Position numbers and translations under genes: made by a program
In this document: piece after piece, positions 1 to 11,170 of the stretch
Layout of the letters: each line of letters begins with the position of its first letter
Position numbering within the stretch: the first letter of the stretch is position 1
From: Bursaphelenchus xylophilus
Taxonomy: Eukaryota > Nematoda > Chromadorea > Rhabditida > Aphelenchoididae
Reading direction: 5' to 3'
DNA length: 64,000 bases
Assembly (NCBI GenBank): GCA_904066235.2
Contig: CAJFCV020000006.1
Location: forward strand, 5,332,001-5,396,000
Notes under the pieces: generated by a model
Database searches by the model: none
Told to the model about the DNA's origin: nothing
What the model saw: only the letters and a program-made list of their open reading frames with translations

Positions 1-3000
1 TCGAGGACAGCACACTTGACTGTCCGAATTGGATCCGGGATGACAGAAATGGCTAGCCGGACAGCCCGTGAACTTCTCGGTCGGCTCACAGGTCAGTCTG
101 TTGCCAGTGGAATTAAGGAGAGGTTCACCAGTTAGACAGGGGTTCATTTCTGGAGAGAAATTATGCTATTGTAGACATCAAAATATTTTGTGTCATTAGA
201 ATTGAATATAAAGTGAGAAACAAGAGTTCTTACCAGGACAGACCTGCCTGCATGCCTCTCTGCTCAGAAAGTTGTTTGAATTTCCTTTCGCTCCCTTATA
301 GTAGAACCTGCGGCACATTTGAGCGGTCCCATCAAAGGTCCATCTTTCCAATCGAAGTTGTCCTTCTCCTTCGCTGGTCTCAAGATCGCATGGGTGACGG
401 TCTTAAAATTGAGAAAATTATTGATGAAACCAAATAAGGATAGCTAGAAAAGAGACTTACATCCCGGACAGCAGTTTGTAGTCTCCGGAGATCCCCCAAC
501 GTGACACCAGAATCCCCTGGGGCACTCTTGAGGTCCTCCACAAATCATAGGCTCTCTATTGATCGGGTCTTGCAATGGATCGCCCTCAGGGCAGGGATTG
601 GTCGAGGCTAGAGATTGAGAATAAACACTCAGAACATGAACAATATTAGGTCAGTAAGTGTTTAATAAACACAAAAAAACGGCAGAAAAAGGCCAACAAA
701 GCACAGTGGGGTTAGGAAACATAAGATCGAGATGAACGTGAGATTACAGCGTAATGAGATTCGAGTTAATATACACCTTGGCAAACGAGTCGACAGTCCT
801 CCAAAGTCAAGAAGTTGTTCGCATTCCCCTTGGCGCCATGGTAGTTGAACTCCTGACATTGACGGCTCTCTTTGTCGTAGTAGAAACGCTTGAAGTTTGC
901 TTGGCCTAGGCCATTGGCCAACGGCTGATCGCAGGGATTTCCGTCTAAAAAGTGTTATTTTACCAGGCCATCAAATGCTTGAACTTAATTTTTTGAAGGA
1001 TTAGAAAAAATGTAACCGGAGATTTTGATCCCGAATGATAGTAAAACACAATACTTACTCTTTGGACAGCAGTAATTGAGACTAGACTCGCCGATGTGAC
1101 AGTAATGTGTACCCGGACATCTTTGGGTTGGACTACAAATCTTGGGCCGATGACTGACTAATAACGGTTGTCCTGAGCCACATGGGTTGTCAAAAGCAGG
1201 ACAGGCGGCTCGGCATTCATCTTGGCTTAGGAAGTTGTTCTAAACAGATTGAGAGTTATCCAAAAAATACCCGGGAAATTTTAATCTCATGGATAATATA
1301 GATGTAGTTCAAAATTTCTCTCGGGCTCACCTGATTTCCTCCAATTCCTCGATAGATAAAACTGATGCATTGCCTGGTCCTTTTATTATAGTACCATCTG
1401 GTTATCAACGCCTCCCCAAATCCTTCGACCATCGGAAGATCGCATGGTTGTTTGACTAAACCTATGTAAAATCTAATTTAATCCCTTACCTGATGAGCAG
1501 CAGACTGTAGTCTCTGGAATCAGACCCACGTGACACCAATATCCGTTGGGGCAGATGTCCGTTGGGCTGCATTGTCTCGGCTTCCCATCCACCGATGATA
1601 ACAACAAGTCCCCACTCGAACACGGGTTAGTGCACTCGGCTGTAAAAGACACACGACTATGGTGATCACTGTTTTAGGTCGGCGTAAGCATTATAGAGGA
1701 CGATTAGGAATGTTATGTTAGACTATTAACTTGATGCACAAATTCTAGAGACTTTCGATGCATAAATTAGTCATCATTTTCTCTCAAAGTTGAGTTGCTA
1801 TATAGATTATCACTACAAGCTAGAATATTAGTCTCCACTTACTTCTACATTTCTCCTCACACGCTTCTTTTGTGACAAAGTTGTTTTGATTTCCCTTGAC
1901 TCCTCGATAAACAAATGGTTTGCATTCATTGTTGCATGACTTATCCGAAGGATCTGAATACCATCTTGTCAAACTTTCATTCCCTTCTCCATAATCCAAT
2001 GGGAGTTTACAGGGATCGGCAATAGCTCCCGGGCAACAAGCAGTGGTCTCGGAATTGGATCCAATATGGCACCATTCTCCCTTTTCGCAGAGATTTGACA
2101 ACGGAGAGCATTCTTTTCGCTCTCCGTGATCGAAACTCGATGGACAAGGGTTATTGAATTCTATAATTAATTTTAGCCAAATTATTAGCGGCTTATACTT
2201 ACTGAGACATTGTTTCTTGCAGTCATTATAGGTCAAGAAGTTGTTTTCATTCCCGGCGATTCCCTTGTATAAAAATTCGATACATCTTTTGGCAATGGGA
2301 TTGTAGTAGAATCTTCGAAGCTCGGCGATTCCGTTTCCCAAAGAAAGGGGAAGATGGCACCGATCGGTATCTGAAATTCCAAATTTCTCGCCAAAACTTT
2401 AAGAATATCATCCTTGGTACATCAAGAGCAGCTTTAGTAAGAGCCAAGCGAAAGATGGTGACTTACTGGAAGTTTTCTCACAGCAAACATTTTTGCTCTC
2501 TCCAATGTGACAGAAGTATCCAGTAGGGCACACGGAATGGTTCTCATCAGTAGGGGTGCAAGTTTGAACACTGCCGTCCCTGGTTTTGGCTGGAGTTCCT
2601 GTTGCGCAAGGGTTGACGAACCCGCTGGACCGTGAGATCTTTTCTAAATGTAAATTTTAAGTTGTAAAATTAAATTTTATACCAGTTAACATTATTTTTC
2701 TCACCTTGAGATCCCTCACAAGCCTCACTACATTGAACATTAGTAATGAAATTATTGGCGTTCCCTTTGAGTCCCTTATACAGAAATCTTTTGCAAACTC
2801 CATCAAGATGGTCGAAATACCATCGGGGAATCAGATCTTCACCTTCTCCATTCACCTTGGCCATTTTGCATTTGTCCTCTAAAATTGATGACGTTTTAAA
2901 ATTTAATATTTTTCATTGAATAAATTACCAAATTTGATGATAGGACAGCAAGTTGTGGTAGCATAAGAAGCTCCAGTATGGCACCAGTAGTCTTCCGGAC

Positions 3001-3681
3001 ATCCGCCATTCGGTTTGACCATGAAATTACAGGTCATTGGAGCATCATATTCATTGGTCAGAGGTCGACCACTCGGACAGGGGTTGATTTTGCTGTCTAA
3101 AATATTATACATTAGCGAATTTTAGAATAGTCTTGCCTGGTCGATACGGGATTCCCTCAATTTCGGGTTTTTTTGATGGCCTCAAGTAGGTTGATGCCTC
3201 TATTTTTGGTGGGTATGTTCCTGTATACGGCGGTGGAGTTGGCATTTCCGTTGGCGCTTGAGTGAATGGAGGGGGTGTTGGAGGAGTCGTGGTTGTGGTT
3301 ACAGTAGTTGTAGAAGTTGTTGGATAAGTTAACGGAGCCAAAGTTCCGCGAGTTCCAATTGGGACGATTGGCTGGGGTGAGGGCATGGGTTTTAGGGGAA
3401 TATTGGGATTGGGCCGTTGGACAAAGGGGATCTGGACGTCTAAAAACTTTCAACTGTAAGATCTGCGTTGTTTGAAACCAAAGCGAGGAAAGGGAGATGA
3501 TGTGGAGCTTACTTATAGGCCGATAAGTCCAGCGATACCTGGTGTTTGGGACACATCTATTTACACAATTTGTCCGGACTGGATAATAGCTCTGTCTCTG
3601 TTGTTGTGGATATGGATAATAGTAATAATACTGTTGTGAGTCCACTAAGAAACATAATAAAGCCAACACCAACGCCCTCAT
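1..3681 (-). CDS. Secreted multi-module lustrin/Kunitz-like protein (partial, 3' end outside window)
   Basis: Fourteen exons are readable: 3681-3513, 3439-3137, 3096-2929, 2878-2705, 2642-2467, 2371-2203, 2160-1843, 1639-1490, 1455-1331, 1239-1059, 944-776, 607-461, 401-234 and 149-1, the last running off the left edge. The start at 3681 gives a hydrophobic signal peptide (MRALVLALLCFLVDS) followed by a Tyr/Gln-rich stretch and a Thr/Pro-rich linker. After that, lustrin-type Cys-rich modules (pattern CP.G...C...CP.gyxCH.G....CC) alternate with Kunitz-like modules (RWY/RFYY...C..F.Y.G..GN.NNF...C...C). Seven lustrin and six Kunitz-like modules are visible. Module-boundary introns fall after the first codon base, as expected for exon-shuffled modules. 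The intron at 3136-3097 uses a GC donor. The Kunitz-like modules lack the second and fourth canonical cysteines, so inhibitor activity is doubtful. A matrix or cuticle role is inferred. An upstream in-frame ATG at 3708 is the alternative start. Confidence 0.88.
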
Positions 3682-4542
3682 AGTCCCATGAACAAGATAT
3701 TTCAGCAATTTGTAGAGTAATTTATAGTGTCAAATAATTTAGTGTCAGATATCTAAAATAATATAATTTGATATCAAACCCTTGTCCAAACTGCCCGATC
3801 GCCTTTGACAAAAGTGAATCAAGAAGCCCTGAGGCGTTTTTCCGACTCAAAAACACGAACTGGTACAGTACAAAACCCCGGTCTCCCTTCCGCGCAAATC
3901 GCCGCTCGGCCCAGGGGAAGTGCGTGACCTGACGTGTGAGTGGCGGGATCTCGATGACCCCTCCTCGATCCCCCATTGTCCATTCTGTTTGTTCATATCA
4001 TTAGCCGGTTAATTTGTGTCACGTTTACCTTATTTTAGGCCGATTAAAGCCCCGTTTAAGGGGGGTTTGGGGCTGGCGGAGATGGGTATGCGGAAATTTG
4101 GTCATAAGTAGTGAACAAACTTACGAAGATTGATGACCGAATATTTACGAAATGAGTAAAGGATCCGTTCGGGTTTTAGAGTGATTTTTGGAATAGTTTT
4201 TACGAGGTTAGCGAATTATGATGACTAAAAATAAGATTGGTAGGTCATGAGCTGAACAACAGTGGCTGTTTGGCAAGCCTTACAAAATTTTACAGCCTTT
4301 TTCTTTTAATATTACTGAGCGTTATTGTTTCATCACTTATTTTAACCTTTTTCATCCACTTTATCTTCTCCAATAACTACACATATAATTAAATCCTTTA
4401 TTACACCCGTAAAAGTTCATAAAAAAGAGATCTCAATGTAGGATGATTAGTAAGCAGACTTATTACAATTATGACTTGATTATCACTGACTACTGTGCAT
4501 TTTTACAATGCTTTCTACTATAAATCTTATGTTATTCATCCA
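3682..4542. other. Intergenic region between two minus-strand genes
   Basis: This stretch is upstream of the lustrin/Kunitz gene and downstream of the PH/PDZ gene stop. A GC-richer patch lies around 3890-3970 and carries an 84-codon minus-strand reading frame (3976-3722) without recognisable domains, signal peptide or splice partners. I see no RNA gene here. It presumably holds the promoter of the lustrin/Kunitz gene and the 3' end of the next one. Confidence 0.5.
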
Positions 4543-7500
4543 TCACTTGATACTTTTGCTCTCAGTTTTCAAAACCTTGATAAAGTCTCGTGGATGGACG
4601 ATGACGGTAAAAGATTGACCTAGGGGGATGGCATCCATCTTCTGAAGGGCTTCAGAATCCCTTGACGATGGGTCTAGAGGGTGATCTTCGACTTCTGTTA
4701 TAATTGACGGGACTTGTTCCTCTTGGATCAGAAAGCTCCCCATTTTAGCGGGCAATCCGGCCATCGAAGCAACAGAACCAGGAAGAATGGATTCGATGCG
4801 GTTTTTATTTTTGTGCAATTCAACGCCTAAGGGCAATTTGCCTTTGTTGGGTTTTCGGAGAACGAAACTTTGACCAAATGGAGTCGGATTTATCGTAAGA
4901 CGGACCTGAAATTGAATTTGAATTAAAATTTGATCAAGAAATATATTGGATTATCATTTTTCGAGAAGATAATGGTATTAGGGAGAGACGAAAAACACAA
5001 TAACATTAAGAAAAGAGGAAGAAAACACCAAAAAAGGGTGATTCAGGGGAAAGGAATGCTTTTCGAGAAAAGTTTTAGATTTATTATAAGGTAAACAGCG
5101 TAAAAAGTAGGAGTAAACTTACAGGAATCCCCATAGGACATCCGCAAAAGAGATCCATCAAATCGGAATTCGAGTTGACCGGTTTCCCGTTTATGGCAGC
5201 CAAATGATCACCATAATGTAAGATTCCGCCGACGAGACGTTGGAGTTTGGGCTCCCAACCAACAATCCTAAAAATTAAAAATATTAAAAACAGATTTTAT
5301 GAAATTATAGTAGGCATTAGAAGTCATCTTACCATATTTTCCCAAAAGCCTTGACCATTTTCAGACTTTCTGTGCAGAATGAAAGTACTAAATTGACTTG
5401 TTTCGAGTTCTCATTCGCAACATCGGTCAAAGAATTGTCATAAATCTGGTTGTTATTGAAGGCAGTGTTGCGAAACAACCCGTAATACCCATAAATATCA
5501 GGCTTGAGTTCGTGAGGATCGTTCTCTTGATTTGAATTTTTGGAATTCATTGAATCTCGGTTTGAACTTGATGAATTGGAATTGCGGTTGGATTTGAACT
5601 AAAAACAAAATCTATAATCAAAAATTTTGAGTTTGTTTAAGGACACACAGTGTTTCTAAAAACCTTTTTGTTCCCCAAAAAATCCAACAAGTTTTTGTTG
5701 AGGAATTTTTTCCGTGACCGCCTCTCCCAATTTTCCATAGCCTCTCGCAAAAAATTGGTGATTATATGAGCTGCTCTTTGCAAAGCACGAGTCTAATTTT
5801 GAGGATTTAATATGTGCCCAACGCAGAAAACATAAGCCAAAATTGAAGGGAGATCCAAGCATCTCACTCCGAACACTTCCCCCCTGAAAAACTTCCTCAT
5901 CCTCCTGTCTAAATTAATCAAAACTTCGTTCCCAAATTCAATTCTACAGTAGCCCCTTACTTCTCTGCTCGTCTCCACCATATCGACGCCACTGTCGTTA
6001 TTGATCTCCGGGAGGCTTGGCAGTGGGATGATGGGCTTATCCGCGAACTTTTTCCCCTTTCCGAAGTCCAATCTCCCAAAGCTCGGAGCCGGCGATTGCG
6101 GTGATTGTGGGCAACTGAATGCCCGAGGAGGTGAATTGAGGGTACTGGAGAGGCCTCCGGCATTGATGGGCATGTCCAAAATGGTTTTTCGGGCTGAAAT
6201 ATATCCGAGATGAGATTAAATACGAAAGTAATCGAATTGGGGACAAGGAACGGCCAAGAATGTCAGGATGTTCCCGGAAAATGAACGTTCTTCGGATCCA
6301 GGAGATTGGGATCTGCCCAAAAGTTGCGAATTTCCCCTTTCCGGAGGGCATTTTCTTTTTATTTCCGTTAATTCAGATAATTTACGTCTTTTTTAGAGTT
6401 GCTATTTATGGCTCTGAAACGGGTTCGAAGGCTGTTTTTAAACGACTGGGGGAGGAAATAGTCCAAGAGACTAACAAATAGAAAATTCGACTCGAAACTT
6501 GAGCTGAAACGATTAATTTCGCCCATTTTTGCGATAGTTGGCATGGGTAATATAAAATTTCTGATAAAAATGGTTGCAAGTTGATTGAAAAGCAAGAAAA
6601 CTCACTCCTAATGGGTCGAGGAGAGCTGCCCTCGGGCAATGATCGAACGGAAGTCACAGATCTTGGGCTCTGTCTCCACATGTCCTCATTAAAAGATCGG
6701 GAAGGTATCAACAATGGTGGAGATTTTGGGAAGGGCAAGGGCTGAGAGACGCGGACTGGATCGGCCGAGTAAAGATTGGATTCGGAAGAGTCTTTCCTCT
6801 CTCTGGGCATCGTATTTGATGACAACAGAGCCCGAAAGTCTTCGGTCAGAGAGCTGGTCTGGGTTTGGTCGTCCAGGGCCAGCTCTGATTCACAAGATTT
6901 CTGCACATTCCTGATGCATTCGATCCATTTATCACGCTTTAAACTAAAAATAATGGTAGATTAGACTATAGTTTTATTGATTTTGTCATCAAATTTGATG
7001 ATTAATATCAAATAATTTCGTAAAAATGAATAATTTGTCATCAAAATCATAGACAATATAAAAAAATGTTAGGCAAAGCTATACAAATGTTAATCTGATC
7101 ACCATAAAATTATAATGACTCTAAATGGTATGTAAATCACCTACGAATTTTCTGCCCTCAGGCGCCATCTCTTTTGTCCGACTTTTTTGAGCTCGAATGT
7201 ACACGAATCAACAACATTTACGTCGGTATCCAGGAGATCCATCAGCTTCACAGGTTCATGTTTCTCAACATCCAGCCTCCGGGCATATATTTCGAGAAAT
7301 GGGACTTGGCCATGCACACAGAGGACGACAGATTCTCCATTAAATGGGGGCATAACATAAACTTCCCCGCATTTATAGCCATGTTCACTGAATCGACGCT
7401 AAAATGCGAAAGGAATTAAAGTTTAAATACGAAATAATTGATGTAAAATACGATTTAACACCAAGAATCTGTACTATGCATGACGAAAACGTAACCGTTG

Positions 7501-7897
7501 ATCTCTCAAAACAAGGGATCCAAAGGTGAAAAAAGGATTATAAACAGTTATTGTTTGGAAAACAGCGATATCCGATACTTTTTGGAGAAAAAATGTTTAC
7601 GATTTTTTATGGAATTATGCATCCTTTGATTAGAAAAACGCTCAAAATTAAAAAAAATAATGAATTTTTAAATTTCTTAAAAGAAACTTCGCGCATTCAA
7701 AATTTCCCAATTCAAAAAAAATCGCGCTTTCAGCTGTCGCCCGATCTCCAAAAACACTTTTTTTGCCCCATAAAAATTAGCAAATAACCCAAAAAAGCAA
7801 GCCTTACCTTGTTTTTGATGAAAGTGACAATACTGCTCAAGCCTTGGGAATCGTTCAGCCTGAGGGTATCCTGATGAACAACTCGGATCCCATTCAT
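4543..7897 (-). CDS. PH- and PDZ-like domain scaffold protein
   Basis: Seven exons join in frame: 7897-7808, 7398-7145, 6943-6606, 6193-5961, 5598-5333, 5267-5123 and 4905-4543, giving 562 residues. Residues about 1-130 look like a PH domain: beta-rich segments, then the terminal amphipathic helix with the invariant Trp (RDKWIECIRNVQKS). Residues about 130-390 are Ser/Pro/Asn-rich and probably disordered. The last 170 residues hold two PDZ-like units. The first contains GGILHYGDHLAAINGKPV. The second contains PLGVELHKN and SILPGSVASMAGL and ends with a Lys-rich tail. Nematodes have many poorly studied PDZ proteins of this kind. A PH-plus-PDZ layout suggests membrane-associated scaffolding, which is inference. 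The reading frame stays open upstream of the ATG at 7897 to about 7950, so a further 5' exon is possible. Confidence 0.75.
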
Positions 7898-9605
7898 TCT
7901 CCCTCCAAAAACTTTTCGTTTATGGCTCCAAAATCGACGACTCAAACTCAAAAAAAAGAGAATAGAGAAAAAGAAGAGAGTGGTGAGAGAGCAAGGGGAA
8001 ACGAGAGAGTGGCCCGAGAAAGAGAAGGGGAATGATCGGAGAAAAAATAAAAAAAGGAGATGATTCAGCTGCCTCTCAATGGGGGGCTTTCTTTTTTCGT
8101 GTTTCCGAGATTATTCACAAGAGTTTGTAAAGACTAATGAGTAGTTTTGAGACAAGTAGAGTAATATAAAATAAGTAGTAATATTAGAAAGCAGCCTCGT
8201 TTTGATATCGATGATTAACACATTCCTGAAATTCGAATTAAAACCGACTTTAATACGCCTCTTAAACAGTATTAAAAAAGTTTAAAAAAAAGTTGGAAAC
8301 TGAGGAATTAAATAAAATGGGGGCTAATTTTGAAAGTAAAAAGTCAAATTGTTTTTTTTTACAGTCGTAAAATAATTTCTCTGCCAAAAATATTCTTGGT
8401 CCAAAAAAGAATGACCTTTTCGCGCTAATAAAAGACTTTTCGTAATTCGATCATAATATACAATAGATAAAAAACGAAGGAAATGTTTGAACGGCAAGGT
8501 CAAGAAAAAGAAGATTCCGTCAGCTGTTCGATCAAGAGCAAACAGAAAGAAAGGTTTGATTGGGAGTGTCCGAGCTTCAAAATTTGCAATGTCATTTTGG
8601 AAAGTTTATGGCAAAATGAAAAACGAAAAAATTTGAATTGAAATTTATGAAAGTAAAACTCGGAGTCAGATTTGGACAAAATTATGGCCAAAAAATCTGG
8701 AGAGATAGGTCACATATCAACGAATTTTCAGCCTTCTCTATCTAGTCACAACCGAGATATTGCGATCTTGGGAGATGAGTGATCATAGAAACGTTTTCTT
8801 TAACTGAAAATATCGATGGTTTCTGCAAACTACGGTCAACAAATACTGTAAATGTGTTAGAAATCTGCTCCAAGTTTTTGCCAAGATTCCTCAAGATTTG
8901 AACGTATTTTATCCGGCAAATTTAAATCTCATACCAAAAAACATTCCTAAAAAAATCCCAGAAATTCATAACAACAAGTCCCCGAAATAAATCCTCATGA
9001 TCTCGGATATCATCCTTACCCTGGCCAGCTCGGGGTTATCAATTTCCTGCTGTTTTTGGGACTTTTCTTGGACAGCGACCGGAAGAATCAAGAGATCAAA
9101 TCAATTATTATATTCCAAAGGGAAGCGGCAAAGCGTTTTTAGCAGTAATAATCATAATAAAATCAGAAATTATTAGTCATCAAAAATAATGTTTACCCAA
9201 TTTTGCAATAAAAATACCGTTTAGATTAAAGTTGTAAGAGAAAACTGATAGAGAATTTTGGAAAATGTTACGTTACTCGTTAACTTTGATAGTAACCTTG
9301 ATAGGCGTCATAAAAATTTCAGTGATTTATGATCAGATCTAAAGTATAAAGTGTATATTTTTACGTTTGCTATGTTTACGTTAGTCAATGATGTCTTGAA
9401 AAATCCGAGTAAAACAAGTAAATGGACAGAAAAACAATTTTTGATTGATGAAATGAATTTTCATTTCAAAAGTTTACTTATTTTTCAATTTCTTTCGAAA
9501 ACTGTCGTAACGTTACTACATATATAAACCCAAATGATCCTATACTTTTTGAAAAAGCACAAATCAACTTGCTTCGCCTGTATTCGAGTGATCTTGTAAA
9601 TCAAA
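7898..9605. other. Long intergenic region with one possible exon fragment
   Basis: About 1.7 kb without a convincing gene. Bases 7945-8040 are a purine-rich tract. On the minus strand a short open stretch around 9080-9020, reading roughly VAVQEKSQKQQEIDNPELAR, ends in a good GTAAGG donor. It could be an exon, but I could not join it in phase to the PH/PDZ gene or anything else. The last 200 bases are AT-rich and lead into the promoter of the next plus-strand gene. Confidence 0.4.
9521..9528 (+). promoter_or_regulatory. TATA box of the small Ala/Pro/Ser-rich gene
   Basis: TATATAAA lies 85 bases upstream of the ATG at 9606, a spacing that fits a short 5' leader. The match is perfect but stands in AT-rich DNA. 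Confidence 0.5.
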
Positions 9606-10046
9606 ATGAAGATTTGTCTTATTTTTGCCATATTTTTGATGGATCGTACCATAGCTCGTCCTCAACTTGCCGATGCTTCGATTTCTGGGAGTTTGCTGAA
9701 TAATCTTGCCGGAGGCCCTGGCCGAACATCTGCAGCTTCATCCGCTTCGGCTCCATCAACAGCGGCTTCATCTCAACCAGCTACGGCCCCAGCTCCCGCG
9801 GCAACGCCCGTTTCCGCTCCAGCATCCTCAGTTACAGCCCCAGCCGCCTCTGCCGTCGCTCCATCACCAGCCTCTCAACCCGCAGCTACTCCACTTGCCT
9901 CTCCGACCTCCAATGCTGCTCCATCTCCTGTTGTCGCTGCTCCTGTCTCCCCTGTTGATACCTCGGCCGGAATTGGCACTTCTGCTGGAGGTGTTCAGTC
10001 AGCAGCCCCAGCCCCAGTTTTGAATACTGGAAGTGTGATTGCATAA
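9606..10046 (+). CDS. Small secreted Ala/Pro/Ser-rich protein
   Basis: Single exon, 146 residues. The N-terminus MKICLIFAIFLMDRTIA is a signal peptide. The remainder is almost entirely Ala, Pro, Ser, Thr and Val in irregular short repeats such as APAPAATPVSAPASS, with no cysteines and no recognisable domain. This composition fits a mucin-like or cuticle/surface protein and probably a disordered chain. A TATA box lies at 9521 and an AATAAA signal at 10092-10097, so the transcription unit looks complete and intronless. An overlapping frame (9706-10023) is a shadow caused by the biased codon composition. Function unknown. Confidence 0.75.
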   Translation: MKICLIFAIFLMDRTIARPQLADASISGSLLNNLAGGPGRTSAASSASAPSTAASSQPATAPAPAATPVSAPASSVTAPAASAVAPSPASQPAATPLASPTSNAAPSPVVAAPVSPVDTSAGIGTSAGGVQSAAPAPVLNTGSVIA

Positions 10047-10251
10047 ATTAAAATTATATATAATCTTTGAGACTTATGTCATGTAAGCATCAATAAAAAA
10101 ATATACCTACTCTTGCTGCAAATTTCATTTTTCTGAAATTTTACTACTGTAAACATAGGCATGCCTCGTTGTTTTCAATCCACAAAATTTAACGATCTTT
10201 TTTACAACACAGTCAATAATACCCGCGACTTTGGAAGTTATTTGTTCATCG

Positions 10252-10416
10252 ATGAAGCCAATTTTACTTTTCATTTTCTTGATTTTTCTAAATTCAATGA
10301 ATGCCAGCACAATCGAGACGCCTCAAAGGCATCATCAACAAAGACCAGTGTACGATTACTCATTTGGACCAGCCAGATTACCGACAATCGTCGCTCATCA
10401 TAATACAAAAAAGTAA
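10252..10416 (+). CDS. Small secreted peptide (54 aa)
   Basis: Short open frame starting MKPILLFIFLIFLNSMNA, a strong signal peptide, followed by a 36-residue mature part rich in His, Gln and basic residues, containing YDYSFGPARLP and ending HHNTKK. There are no cysteines. AATAAA follows at about 10447. An in-frame alternative start lies at 10231, but the ATG at 10252 places the signal peptide at the very N-terminus. The mature part shares a short Y-S-F-x-P-A pattern with the next small gene. It could be a secreted effector, a peptide precursor or a surface peptide. No dibasic processing sites flank the core, so a classic neuropeptide precursor is not supported. Confidence 0.55.
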   Translation: MKPILLFIFLIFLNSMNASTIETPQRHHQQRPVYDYSFGPARLPTIVAHHNTKK

Positions 10417-10778
10417 TTTTACAAAGATTGTACCTATTGTGAAAGAATAAATGTTTTAACCTAGACACGTTACTTCGTCATGGGGCTGCCTATTGTAATC
10501 TTTCGTGAGCTCCAGTTTTGTGTTATAATATAGTTTTCGTAATCAAAATCTGAGTATTTCCCTTTCCTTGTCTTATTTACAGTCAAAAGCTGAAAAGAAG
10601 TCAACCGTTTTGTCAAAAATTTAAAATTAGACGCATGATCTGTACAAAAATACCTGCGGTCCGTTTTGCAGTTTACCATAGATCCTGTAAACGTCCTTGC
10701 TTTCTATTACTATTACAAAAAAAGAAAATAAAAATCGAATTTACAAAAAAATCGTTTGCTTCTAGAACTCCCGTTATT

Positions 10779-10970
10779 ATGAATGCTTTGGTAATATTAT
10801 TATTTGTTATGCTATTGTCCAACTACTCGATCCAGAAGTCGTTCCACGGCCCCACACCGACCCAGCTCCGCGGAGCTTCCACTTATTCATTCCGCCCGGC
10901 CATGGAATTCAACGGAACGGCCAATATCTCCTTCGGCCAGATCGAATGGATCGTCAACTTTCGATTATAA
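10779..10970 (+). CDS. Small secreted peptide (63 aa)
   Basis: The frame starts MNALVILLFVMLLSNYSIQ, a signal peptide, and continues with a 44-residue tail containing TYSFRPAME and one NxT/S glycosylation sequence (NGT, NIS). A good acceptor (TTGCTTCTAG) ends 14 bases before the ATG and may be a trans-splice site or the end of a 5' UTR intron. The short mature region resembles the preceding 54-residue peptide only in the Y-S-F-x-P-A stretch. No known family recognised. It lies 200 bases upstream of the kinase gene in the same direction. Confidence 0.5.
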   Translation: MNALVILLFVMLLSNYSIQKSFHGPTPTQLRGASTYSFRPAMEFNGTANISFGQIEWIVNFRL

Positions 10971-11170
10971 ATTGTTTTCAGACTCTATAAACGTTTTTAC
11001 GAGATTCTGCGACATTTCTTCTTCACATATTTTGATTGAGTTTTTCCCGCCGCGAAAACATTTTCCCGCGAAAAATTTATTCGAAAAAAATATTTTTCGG
11101 ATTTTTTTTAATTCCGGAAATAAATTCGGAAGATTTTTGGCTCCCGATTTGCGCAATCCCCTAATCGAAT

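Noticed and set aside
3722..3976. 84-codon minus-strand frame in the promoter of the lustrin/Kunitz gene
   Set aside because: No domain, no splice partners; the C-terminal part looks like translated AT-rich intergenic DNA.
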